From Glycomyces albidus (GTDB taxonomy: Bacteria; Actinomycetota; Actinomycetes; Mycobacteriales; Micromonosporaceae): DNA of 64,000 bases. The DNA lies in NCBI RefSeq assembly GCF_009451885.1, contig NZ_WIAO01000025.1, positions 25,446-89,445 on the forward strand, in the 5' to 3' direction. The notes beneath the pieces are model-generated. The model was given only the letters and a program-made list of their open reading frames with translations. It was not told where the DNA came from and made no database searches. Shown in pieces: positions 24,766 to 32,149 of this stretch. The first letter of the stretch is position 1. Each line of letters opens with the position of its first letter. Both the position numbers and the translations under genes were made by a program.

Positions 24766-25853
24766 CAGACCAGGTCGTTCCGTTCTGACTGCTTGAGCTC
24801 CTCGACCAGGCCCTTCACTTCCTGGGCGCGGTCCCTGGGGCACACCAGGAGCGCGTCGGGCGTGTCGACGATGATGAGGTCGTCGACGCCGACGGTGGCG
24901 ACGAGGCGTCCGGACGCGGGGACGACGACGTTCCGCTTCGACTCGGTCAGCAGCGCCTGGCCGGAGCCCTGCGGCTCGACGACGACGTTGCCGACCTTGT
25001 CGGCGGCCTTGAGGACGCGGCCGAGCGTGTCGTAGTCGCCCACGTCGTGCCAGTCGAAGTCGCCGGGGACGACCCCGACGCGCCCGGCGGCGGCCGCGGG
25101 CTCCATGACGGCGTAGTCGATCGAGATCTTCTCGAGCGTCGGCCACAGCTGCGAGAACAGCGCCTCGCGGCCGGTGGAGTCCCAGGCCCTGGCGAGGGTC
25201 CGGACCGCGCTGTGCAGGGCGGGGCGGCGGCGGGCGAGCTCTTCGAGGAACACGTCGACGCGCCACACGAACATGCCGGCGTTCCACAGGTAGTTCCCGG
25301 CCGAGACGTACTCGACCGCGGAGACCTGGTCGGGCTTCTCCACGAACGCCTCGAGCTGGTAGCCGGGGCCGACGGCCGCGCCGAGGCGCAGGTAGCCCAT
25401 GCCGGTGTCGGGGCCGGTCGGGTTGATGCCGATGGTCATGAGCAGGCCGGTCGCGGCCAGCTCCATGGCCCGCTCGACGGTCTTGGCGAACGCCTCGCCG
25501 TCCGGGACCAGGTGGTCGGCGGCGAACGCGCCCATGACCGCGGTCGGCTCGCGCTCGGCGATGACCGCGGCGGCGAGGCTGATCGCGGCCGCGGAGTCGC
25601 GCGGCGAGGGTTCGACGAGGATGTTGTCGCCGGGCACGTCGGGAAGCTGGCGCGCCACGTCGACGGCGTGCGCGGCGCCGGTGACGACGTAGACGTGGTC
25701 GGGGCGCGACAGCAGCCGCACCCTTTCCACGGTCGACTGGAGCAGCGACGAGTCCGTTCCTGTCAGTGGCAGGAGGAACTTCGGCCGCTGGGCGCGAGAC
25801 AGGGGCCAGAGCCTGGTTCCGGAACCGCCTGCGGGGACCACCGCGTGAAGCAT
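24765..25853 (-). CDS. manC: Mannose-1-phosphate guanylyltransferase
   Basis: Makes GDP-mannose from GTP and mannose-1-phosphate, completing the manA-manB-manC route in this window. The 362-residue protein begins LHAVVPAGGSGTRLWPLSRA, the nucleotidyltransferase signature, then shows GAFAADHLVPD, the FVEKP motif (residue ~165; EAFVEKPD) and GNYLWNAGMFVWR. ATG 25853 is chosen over an upstream ATG at 25892 because it directly precedes the signature. AAGACT lies 6 bases before it on the minus strand, an imperfect leaderless -10. It is followed, with a 1-base-shifted ATGA overlap, by the membrane protein. Rv3264c is the equivalent. Confidence 0.95.
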   Translation of the reverse strand: MLHAVVPAGGSGTRLWPLSRAQRPKFLLPLTGTDSSLLQSTVERVRLLSRPDHVYVVTGAAHAVDVARQLPDVPGDNILVEPSPRDSAAAISLAAAVIAEREPTAVMGAFAADHLVPDGEAFAKTVERAMELAATGLLMTIGINPTGPDTGMGYLRLGAAVGPGYQLEAFVEKPDQVSAVEYVSAGNYLWNAGMFVWRVDVFLEELARRRPALHSAVRTLARAWDSTGREALFSQLWPTLEKISIDYAVMEPAAAAGRVGVVPGDFDWHDVGDYDTLGRVLKAADKVGNVVVEPQGSGQALLTESKRNVVVPASGRLVATVGVDDLIIVDTPDALLVCPRDRAQEVKGLVEELKQSERNDLV

Positions 25854-26460
25854 GCCAATAGTCTTGCATGCCGCTCCCACGTGCCGGTTCACCCCCGCGA
25901 CACGCCCCCGGGGTGACGCGGCCGTTGCCGAAGGGTGAAGTGCCGGTCAATTCTCGTCGCCCGTGGACGGGGATACCGCTTGCCGTCCGGGTCGGGGCCC
26001 ATGCAGACCGGTTCCGGTCACCTAGTGGAGGGGTTCGCACGCCCATCAGCTTCGACGAAGCCGCCCGCACCTGCCGTCTTCGGCCGGACCGCGGTGCCGC
26101 TCGCCGAGACGCCGCGGCACTGCGACCGCCCGCACCGCTGCGCCCGGATCGCCCTCGGGTCGCGCCGGCTCTACGGGGACACCGGACGCATTGGAACCCG
26201 GCGCTGAATTCGCTCCGACTGCCGCTCGGGGGGCCACGGCGGACCGGGACTCGGCTATCCTGAGGCTGCGGAAAGTGGAATGACCGATGCGAACAGTAAG
26301 TGCACACAGGACGAACACGCTCGGTGATCGTCCTGGTCCGCGCGGTCGAAGTGAGCAGTATCTCTGATTTACCCCGTATGCGAATGCGAGCCGTTTGCAT
26401 CGACCCCATACAATCACCGCAGTTCCGCCCGCTCAGAACGAGAACAATAGGAGTACCCCC
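25854..26460. other. 607-base divergent intergenic region, no gene
   Basis: I found no frame with credible protein features on either strand. A -10-like TACAAT at 26409-26414 and the Shine-Dalgarno AGGAG at 26449-26453 serve the DUF4190 gene; TATCCT near 26256 is another weak -10. The part 26275-26420 is richer in A+T than the surrounding DNA, as expected of a promoter region. Confidence 0.5.
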
Positions 26461-26889
26461 GTGGCTTACCCGCCCGCCCCGGCGCCCGCCCCCCAGCCCG
26501 TCTCTGTCAAGCAGGGCAACGGCTTCGGCGTCACCGCCCTCGTCCTCGGCCTCGTCGGCCTGGTGATCTTCTCGTGGATCCCCGGCATCAACGTCTTCAC
26601 CGCGATCCCCCTCGCGATCCTCGCCATCATCTTCGGCATCATCGCCCTGGTCAAGGCCCCGAGCCGCGGTGGCAAGGGCAAGGGCACCGGTGGCACCGGC
26701 CTGGTGCTCGGTGTCGTCGCCGTCCTCGTCGCGATCCTCGTGAACGTCTGGATCGTCAACTTCTTCGAGGACAACGCCGACCAGATCCGGGAAGACACCA
26801 TCGCGGACTGCGTCGAGTCCGGCGCCGGCACTCAGGAAGAGTGCGAGCAGATCTGGGAGGACGCCGAAGACTCCGTCTACGGCGAGTGA
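26461..26889 (+). CDS. DUF4190 small membrane protein
   Basis: A 142-residue protein: a Pro/Ala-rich cytoplasmic N-terminus (about 20 residues), two transmembrane helices (about 25-42 and 44-66, with the AILAIIFGIIALVK pattern of DUF4190), a Gly/Lys loop, a third hydrophobic helix (about 80-100, VLGVVAVLVAILVNVWIVNF) and an acidic exported tail with two cysteines (DCVESGAGTQEECEQIW) that could form a disulfide. GTG 26461 has AGGAG 7 bases upstream. Function unknown. It ends at a hairpin before the convergent nucS. Confidence 0.87.
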   Translation: MAYPPAPAPAPQPVSVKQGNGFGVTALVLGLVGLVIFSWIPGINVFTAIPLAILAIIFGIIALVKAPSRGGKGKGTGGTGLVLGVVAVLVAILVNVWIVNFFEDNADQIREDTIADCVESGAGTQEECEQIWEDAEDSVYGE

Positions 26890-26904
26890 TCCCACTCGAA
26901 CGGC

Positions 26905-26932
26905 AGGGCCGCGGCGGTTCCGCTGCGGCCCT
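26905..26932. terminator. Hairpin between DUF4190 gene and nucS
   Basis: 13-bp stem with one G-T pair (AGGGCCGCGGCGG against CCGCTGCGGCCCT) and loop TT, 15 bases after the DUF4190 stop. Confidence 0.75.
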
Positions 26933-27072
26933 TCGTCGTTCTCGCGCGCCCTCCCGATGGCCAGGCGTTCGGCCGCGGATCCGGGCGCCGGCGGCGAGCC
27001 GGTCGAGTCCAGGGTCATCCGCGTCCCGGCCCGCGACCCGGCGGACCCGTCCGGTTCGGCCGCTCCCGCGTG

Positions 27073-27738
27073 CTAGAACAGCCGGGGCTGGCTCTCGTTC
27101 ACAGCGCCGCGCAGGTCGTCGTAGTCCAGGACGACGCAGCGGATCCCGCGGTCCTCCGCGAGCACGCGGGCCTGCGGCTTGATGGCCTGCGCGGCGAACA
27201 CGCCGTCGACCGGGGCCAGCAGCGGGTCGCGGTTGAGCAGCTCCAGGTACCGGGTCAACTGCTCGACCCCGTCGATCTCGCCGCGCCGCTTGATCTCCAC
27301 CGCCACGTGCCTGCCGTCCGCGTTGCGGCACATCAGGTCCACGGGCCCGATCGCGGTCGGGTACTCCCGCCGCACCAGCGTCCAGCCCTTCCCGAGCGGA
27401 CCGGTGTCGGCCGCGAGCAGCTCCTGCAGGTGCGCCTCGACCCCGTCCTTCTGCAGACCCGGGTCGACCCCGAGCTCATGGCTCGAGTCGTGCATGACCT
27501 CTTCGATCGAGATCTTGAGTTGGTCGCCGGTCTTCTTCGACGTGACGGTCCACTCGGTCTCGCCCTCCACGACGGTGCAGGGAGGCGTCATCCAGTTCAG
27601 CGGCTTGTACGAGCCCCCGTCCGCGTGAACCAGCACACTCCCGTCCGCCTTCAGCATGATGAGGCGGGGTGCCATGGGCAGGTGGGCGGAGAGCCGCCCC
27701 GTGTAGTCGACCGAGCAGCGGGCCACAACCAAACGCAT
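27073..27738 (-). CDS. nucS: Mismatch-specific endonuclease NucS/EndoMS
   Basis: NucS is the core of the non-canonical mismatch repair of actinobacteria and archaea, which lack MutS/MutL; it cuts both strands at G-T, G-G and T-T mismatches. The 222-residue protein starts [15 protein letters not shown], as family members do, and has a C-terminal RecB-like nuclease with [12 protein letters not shown] and VAVEIKRRG (Asp and Glu-x-Lys catalytic residues). The last residues, SQPRLF, match the beta-clamp-binding tail known for NucS. ATG 27738 is preferred over a further 14 residues upstream. Confidence 0.94.
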   Translation of the reverse strand: MRLVVARCSVDYTGRLSAHLPMAPRLIMLKADGSVLVHADGGSYKPLNWMTPPCTVVEGETEWTVTSKKTGDQLKISIEEVMHDSSHELGVDPGLQKDGVEAHLQELLAADTGPLGKGWTLVRREYPTAIGPVDLMCRNADGRHVAVEIKRRGEIDGVEQLTRYLELLNRDPLLAPVDGVFAAQAIKPQARVLAEDRGIRCVVLDYDDLRGAVNESQPRLF

Positions 27739-27815
27739 GGGATGCACCCTACCCGGGCCTGAGAGGGTCGCTTCTGCCATGCCGCGGATAGAGTTTGTCC
27801 CGAAAGGGGCGGAGC

Positions 27816-28169
27816 GTGGAGAAGTTGACCGACGAGGGGATCGCTGCGAGGTTCCGGCCGGTGCTGGCGCTGGTGGAGGAGTGCGAGCGGCTGGGGGTGG
27901 CGTTGGATCGGTTGGAGGATGCGACCGATCCGGGGGAGCTGGCGGAGCGGGAGGCGGCCGAGGAGCGGTTCGCGAACCTCAACGAGGAGATCTGCCGAAG
28001 CACCGCTAAGGCGCTCAAGGCGATCGGACTGTGGCATGGGGCGGCGATGATCGATGCGGGGCTCGCGATCCCGAACGAGGTTTGGGAAGGCCTCGTCGAG
28101 AAGTATCCTCCGTATCCGTCGGCCGTGCCCGACCTCGAACTGCGGCCTCGCCGTTCCTGGAAGGCATAG
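27816..28169 (+). CDS. Small acidic helical protein, unrecognised
   Basis: A 117-residue protein I cannot assign. It is mostly helical, with charged heptad-like stretches ([33 protein letters not shown]) and no membrane span. GTG 27816 is preferred because GGGGCGGAG lies 2-10 bases upstream and TAGAGT (27789-27794) gives a short leader; an in-frame TTG 27795 would add 7 residues. Codon third positions are less GC-biased than in neighbouring core genes, as in the next unknown gene. It is divergent from nucS. Confidence 0.65.
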   Translation: MEKLTDEGIAARFRPVLALVEECERLGVALDRLEDATDPGELAEREAAEERFANLNEEICRSTAKALKAIGLWHGAAMIDAGLAIPNEVWEGLVEKYPPYPSAVPDLELRPRRSWKA

Positions 28170-28583
28170 CGAGCGAAGACCGGTAGCCGAAGACGGTCCC
28201 GCGGAGGAGCGAGGACTTCTTGCCAGGCTGCGCTACTTCCACTTGTACGACGGCGGCATGGACGTCATCGCCCCGAGCATCGCAGACCGAGACTTGCTGC
28301 GTGACTGCCATCGTGACGGGTTATCCGCGCATTCAGAAGACCAATGGTGCCTGGCACCGGTGTACGGCGGCACCGAGCGGGCTGATGCGGCGGTCGGCTT
28401 CGAAGTCGGGTCCGGGAGGACGGAAGCTGCGGCGGACCAGGTCATGGGGATCGCAGGGGACCGGTGTCCGCGGGACTGCCGGTGTTCAAGCGCGCGAGGC
28501 GCTTGTCGGACCTGCGAGGTAGGTTGCCGGGGCGACCCCGCGAGTGGCGGGGTGACCCTTCGAGGAGTTTGGGCGGTACGGCA
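28170..28583. other. 414-base stretch without supportable gene; possible decayed coding DNA
   Basis: One frame (start near 28198) reads LARLRYFHLYDGGMDVIAPSIADRD before losing protein-like character, and no proper start or family match is present. It may be a remnant of a gene or chance. No repeats or terminators stand out. Confidence 0.35.
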
Positions 28584-29069
28584 GTGGGTTCATCAGGTTG
28601 GACGTATTTGGTGGAGTTCGAGGGCTCGGTGGAGACGACGTTCGCCGCGCTGCGGGAGCGGGCGTTCGCGACAGGGGACTGGTTGTGGGATCCGGAGGAC
28701 GAGCCGAAGAAGGGGCCGAAGCCGCGCACTCTGGCGGAGTGGGAGGAGTCCGAGTACGGCAACGACTACCCCGGTGCCCACTCGATCGTCGACGTGCGGG
28801 AAATCGTGTCGGGTATCGAACTCGGCCAGATCGATCAGGGCGAGGTACTGGCGCTGACCGAGTCTGAGGCGCTCGCGATCTTCGGGACGGCGACGCCCAG
28901 TGTCGCGGATTGGAATCGCAAGGTCGAGCTGGACGGGAAGTCCTCGGACGGGGCCGGACCCGGCCTGGAACTGTGGGATGTGGTCGAACGCGACAGCGGC
29001 CGCTTTTTGACGCTGAGCGACGAATCCGGCGGCCGCTGGGTGGCGTTCTGGGGCATGACCGGCGACTGA
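28584..29069 (+). CDS. Hypothetical acidic protein
   Basis: A 161-residue protein (from GTG 28584; an in-frame ATG at 28464 gives 201 residues but its extra part is Arg/Gly-rich and unlikely). It contains GWTYLVEFEG, a Trp-rich acidic middle (DWLWDPEDEPKKGPKP, EEWEESEYGNDYPGAHSIVDVREIVSG) and ends WVAFWGMTGD. No membrane span or signal. Not recognised; small acidic Trp-rich proteins like this are often immunity proteins of toxin systems, but no toxin is adjacent, so this stays a guess. The DNA is less GC-rich than the core. Confidence 0.6.
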   Translation: MGSSGWTYLVEFEGSVETTFAALRERAFATGDWLWDPEDEPKKGPKPRTLAEWEESEYGNDYPGAHSIVDVREIVSGIELGQIDQGEVLALTESEALAIFGTATPSVADWNRKVELDGKSSDGAGPGLELWDVVERDSGRFLTLSDESGGRWVAFWGMTGD

Positions 29070-29132
29070 GCGGCGCAGCGGCTCCGTGTTTTCGGGCTCC
29101 GCTGGTCGCGCGTGGTGCCGCTCCCGATCGAT

Positions 29133-29843
29133 TCAGGTCGTGCGGCGGTAGCCGAGGTGGTGCATGGCTTCTGCGTTGTCGGGTTGGCGCCAGAAGAGGT
29201 CGTGGAGGTCGGGCGGGAGCTCGGTGCGGTGGGTGCCGGTGGTTCCGGTGCGGAAGAAGTCGGGGTCGTGGGCCTGGAGGTCGTTGAAGGAGGGGAGCGG
29301 CGCAGGCTGCGGGGTGAGTTCGGGCGCGACTGCGGTGACGGCCGCTTGGACGGTGGACTCAGGGACGGCGATGAGGTCTTCGAAGCGGACCCAGACCGGG
29401 GCGGGCGCGGTGGACTCCTGCCAGGAGCGGACGTTCTGGCCCCAGCCGCCGGTGCCGCCGGTGCGGCGGGTGATGATCGTGCGGGCTTCGGCCGCGAAGC
29501 GGTCGGCGTAGTCGGGCTGGTCCGCGAGGTGTCGGGTGCCCAGGCGGGCCCAGGAGACCACGCTGTCGCGGCCGTCGCGGACCAGGCAGATCGCCCGGTC
29601 CTGCTCCGAGACGACCGGGTCGTCACGGCGGCGGTGCGTCTTGACGTAGAAGACTTCGGATGAGTCGCGCATCTGCTCGAACGCGGCCGGCCGGGCGCGG
29701 GCGTCCATGAGCTCGGGGCCGATCTGTTCGGCGACCCCGTCGACGTCGTACACCGTGTAGGTCGGGACCCGGTAGAGCCGGTGCAGCACCACGCGGAAGA
29801 AGGTGTTGCCGGAGCGGGGATACGAAGCGAGCCAGACGATCAC
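29133..29843 (-). CDS. PAPS-dependent sulfotransferase-like protein
   Basis: A 236-residue P-loop protein of the sulfotransferase superfamily. The start IVWLASYPRSGNTFFR carries the 5'-phosphosulfate-binding loop (PRSGNT), and LVRDGRDSVVSW near residue 95 is the 3'-phosphate-binding segment with the conserved Arg and Ser. A His in VKTHRRRD may be the catalytic base. Length is at the short end of the family. The acceptor is unknown. GTG 29843 is 6 bases from TACGCT on the minus strand (plus 29850-29855), the leaderless pattern. It is divergent from the APH-like gene with a 75-base gap. Confidence 0.85.
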   Translation of the reverse strand: MIVWLASYPRSGNTFFRVVLHRLYRVPTYTVYDVDGVAEQIGPELMDARARPAAFEQMRDSSEVFYVKTHRRRDDPVVSEQDRAICLVRDGRDSVVSWARLGTRHLADQPDYADRFAAEARTIITRRTGGTGGWGQNVRSWQESTAPAPVWVRFEDLIAVPESTVQAAVTAVAPELTPQPAPLPSFNDLQAHDPDFFRTGTTGTHRTELPPDLHDLFWRQPDNAEAMHHLGYRRTT

Positions 29844-29849
29844 CGCGGC

Positions 29850-29855
29850 AGCGTA
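29850..29855 (-). promoter_or_regulatory. -10 of sulfotransferase gene (leaderless)
   Basis: TACGCT on the minus strand, six bases before GTG 29843. Confidence 0.55.
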
Positions 29856-29918
29856 GCGCCCGCTCCGGACGGTGTGCGGGCACGCTGATCGGGTTGACGC
29901 GGTCCCGATGATGAGGGG

Positions 29919-30575
29919 ATGCGACACGGCTACACCAATCAGACGGACGGCGACGGCGAGACGGTGGTCAAGCGATACCTCGGCCCTGATGCCGAGGTGC
30001 GTCGTGAACGCGAGCGGCGATGGCTGACCGAGCTGCAAGGCGTGGTCCCGGTGCCGCCGGTGCTTTCGACTGAGGGCGACGGGTTGACACTCGGTTTCGT
30101 CCAGGGCGTGCAGGGGCAGGAGCTCATCGAGGCCGGTTTTGCAGACCAGGTGCTTCAGGCGTGCGGCACGGTGCTGCGGCGGCTGCATTCGGTGGCGCCT
30201 CCGCCGGGTTCGCCTCCCGGAGTGCCGGTCCACGGCGACTTCGGCCCGAACAACCTGCTGATCGACCCGGAGTCGTCCGCGGTGACCGCCATTGTGGACT
30301 GGGAGTTCGCGGGGATCGGCGAACCCGTCAAGGACCTGGCGTGGTGCGAGTGGATCGTGCGGATGCACCACCCCGATCACGTTGATGCGGTTCCGCGGTT
30401 CCACGCGGCGTACGGCCTGCCGGTGCCGGCATGGCCGCTGCGCCGCGCCGCGATGCTCGAACGGTGTGCCGAGCTTCGGGAGTTCTGCCGGCGCTGGGAG
30501 TCCGAAGGCGGTGTCCGCCAATGGGAGTCGCGGGCCGCGATCACCGCGGCTTGGAGTGCCGGGCCCGCGAGGTAG
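29919..30575 (+). CDS. APH-family kinase (aminoglycoside phosphotransferase fold)
   Basis: A 218-residue protein with the APH/choline-kinase catalytic motifs: the Brenner-type loop VHGDFGPNNLL (Asp base, Asn metal ligand, near residue 105-115) and the metal Asp in AIVDWEFAG (near 128-136). The N-lobe is short (VVKRYLG Lys near residue 20), below the usual 260-300 residues, so it is a compact or trimmed member. The substrate could be a small alcohol or antibiotic; nothing here decides. ATG 29919 is the only good start. The gene is alone on its strand. Confidence 0.83.
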   Translation: MRHGYTNQTDGDGETVVKRYLGPDAEVRRERERRWLTELQGVVPVPPVLSTEGDGLTLGFVQGVQGQELIEAGFADQVLQACGTVLRRLHSVAPPPGSPPGVPVHGDFGPNNLLIDPESSAVTAIVDWEFAGIGEPVKDLAWCEWIVRMHHPDHVDAVPRFHAAYGLPVPAWPLRRAAMLERCAELREFCRRWESEGGVRQWESRAAITAAWSAGPAR

Positions 30576-30743
30576 GGCGGTGGCCTGCTCGCGCGCCGCC
30601 GAGGGCATCGCCTGGAACGGGACGGCGGCCCTTTGGGCGGTGGTCTCCCGTGCGCCGCCGAGGGGCACCGCCTTGAGATCACTCATGAGGCGTACGGCGG
30701 TCCACCCGCGTACCGCGGAGGTGCGCCGCCCGGTGCCCGTGTG

Positions 30744-31319
30744 CTACTCCGCAGGCACCAGTCGGTCTACAAGAGACGTGATGAGGGCGTCGGTTCGGGC
30801 TTCGTCGAAGAGGTCGGGGAGCGTGAGGCGTTCGACGATGAGCCAGCTCAGGGCCAGGTAGAGGTGGACGACCGCCTCCGCGTCCCCGGGCATGCCAGAG
30901 GCGAGGTGGAAGTCGATGTTGTCCTGGATGTTGGCGCGGATCTGCTCGGTGAGCACGGCGCGGAGCTCGGGGCGGCGGGTGGACTCGAGGCGGAGTTCGA
31001 GCATCGCGAGGTGCCCGGAGGGGAACGCGGTGATGCGTCCCACCATCTCGTGCATGAGGCGGTCGACGGACGCGCGGGTCTGGGGGAGCGACAGCGCCTC
31101 GCCGATCACGTCGGGGCCGGGGTCGAGCCGCTCGAAGACGCGGCGGCCGGCCTGCGTGAGCAGGGCGTCCCGGTTCGGGAAGTAGTTGGAGGCCGTGCCG
31201 GTCGGGACGCCGGCGCGCTGGTCGACGGCGCGGAACGTGAGTCCGCGAGCGCCCTGGTCGGCGAGCACTTCGATGGCGGCGTCGACCAGTGCGGTGCGGC
31301 GTTCGGGGTTCTGGCGCAT
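30744..31319 (-). CDS. TetR-family regulator of the divergent reductase
   Basis: A 191-residue repressor. HTH at residues ~8-52 (TALVDAAIEVLADQGARGLTFRAVDQRAGVPTGTASNYFPN), then a helical ligand domain (TetR_C-like) with EMVGRITAFPSGHLAMLELRLE. ATG 31319 has GAGGAAC upstream; the in-frame ATG at 31379 would run through the operator region. The divergent spacer carries two overlapping dyads over the reductase promoter, the standard arrangement for a TetR repressor controlling its neighbour. Confidence 0.9.
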   Translation of the reverse strand: MRQNPERRTALVDAAIEVLADQGARGLTFRAVDQRAGVPTGTASNYFPNRDALLTQAGRRVFERLDPGPDVIGEALSLPQTRASVDRLMHEMVGRITAFPSGHLAMLELRLESTRRPELRAVLTEQIRANIQDNIDFHLASGMPGDAEAVVHLYLALSWLIVERLTLPDLFDEARTDALITSLVDRLVPAE

Positions 31320-31336
31320 GGTTCCTCGATCCTCGG

Positions 31337-31374
31337 TTGACACCACTGCGAGTGTAGTGGTAAGTTCAAACCAC
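31337..31374 (+). promoter_or_regulatory. Reductase promoter with overlapping TetR dyads
   Basis: TTGACA (31337-31342), 18-base spacer, TAAGTT (31361-31366). Two dyads overlay it: CCACT-N8-AGTGG (31343-31360), filling the spacer, and GTGGT-N8-ACCAC (31357-31374), covering the -10. Both have 5-bp arms and 8-base spacing. Binding would block RNA polymerase. Confidence 0.75.
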
Positions 31375-31404
31375 TTCATTCATAGTACTTCAAACGGAGT
31401 GAAT

Positions 31405-31977
31405 ATGCGCGAGCTGACCTACTACATCGGCGCCACCCTCGACGGCTACATCGCCGGCCCCGACGGGGAATACGACCAGCTCCCCATCGAGCCCGACCTC
31501 ACCGCCCACATCCTCGAGATCCGGCCCGAGACCGTGCCGACCGCGATGCGGGAGCCGCTGGGACTCGGCGACGAGCCGAACCGCCTCTACGACACCGTCC
31601 TCATGGGCCGCGGCACTTACCTGCCCGGACTCGAGACGGGCAACCCGAGCCCGTACTCGCACCTGAAGCAGTACGTGTTCTCCTCCACCCTCGACCCGGC
31701 GCTCGCCCCCGACGTCACCTTCGTCGCGAGCGACGCGATCAAGACCGTCCGCGAACTGAAACAGCAAGAAGGCCAAGGCATTTGGCTCTGCGGCGGCGGC
31801 AAGCTCGCCGCGGCCCTGGTGGGCGAGATCGACGAGATCGTCCTCAAGCGGTACCCGCTGGTCCTGGGCGGCGGGCTCCCGCTGTTCGACGGGCCCTACG
31901 CGCCGCTCCGCTTCGACCTGGTCGAGAACCGCAGCTTCGACTCCGGCATGACCCTCCAGACCTACCGGAAGCGTTGA
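31405..31977 (+). CDS. Dihydrofolate reductase-family (RibD C-terminal-like) protein
   Basis: A 190-residue protein of the RibD_C/DHFR-like superfamily that reduces small substrates with NAD(P)H; the actual substrate is unknown. Seen: RELTYYIGATLDGYIAGPDG at the start, DTVLMGRGTYLPGLE in the middle (near residue 68), and GIWLCGGGKLAAALVGEIDEIVLKRYPLVLGGGLPLF toward the end, given here by its glycine-rich parts. ATG 31405 has GGAG 5 bases upstream. It is divergent from a TetR gene and likely induced when that repressor binds its ligand. Confidence 0.88.
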   Translation: MRELTYYIGATLDGYIAGPDGEYDQLPIEPDLTAHILEIRPETVPTAMREPLGLGDEPNRLYDTVLMGRGTYLPGLETGNPSPYSHLKQYVFSSTLDPALAPDVTFVASDAIKTVRELKQQEGQGIWLCGGGKLAAALVGEIDEIVLKRYPLVLGGGLPLFDGPYAPLRFDLVENRSFDSGMTLQTYRKR

Positions 31978-32149
31978 CCGGCGTGAGCGGGAAGGGGAAC
32001 AGGACCGTCCGATGAGGATATGCGGCCGGCGGCGGTCCTCGGAGCCGGCGCTCCAGGGGCCCCGCCGCGGCGATCCGGCCGGCCCTCGCCCGGCCCGCCC
32101 CTCCGCCGGCCGCCGGGCCATGTCGCACTCCGCTCCTATGCTCTTGGGC

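Noticed and set aside
25868..26417. Small frames in the manC/DUF4190 gap
   Set aside because: No ribosome sites, motifs or sensible composition; the region reads as promoter DNA.
28054..28857. 267-codon plus frame between the two unknown genes
   Set aside because: It overlaps better-supported genes at both ends and becomes Arg/Ser nonsense; only about 40 codons look protein-like.
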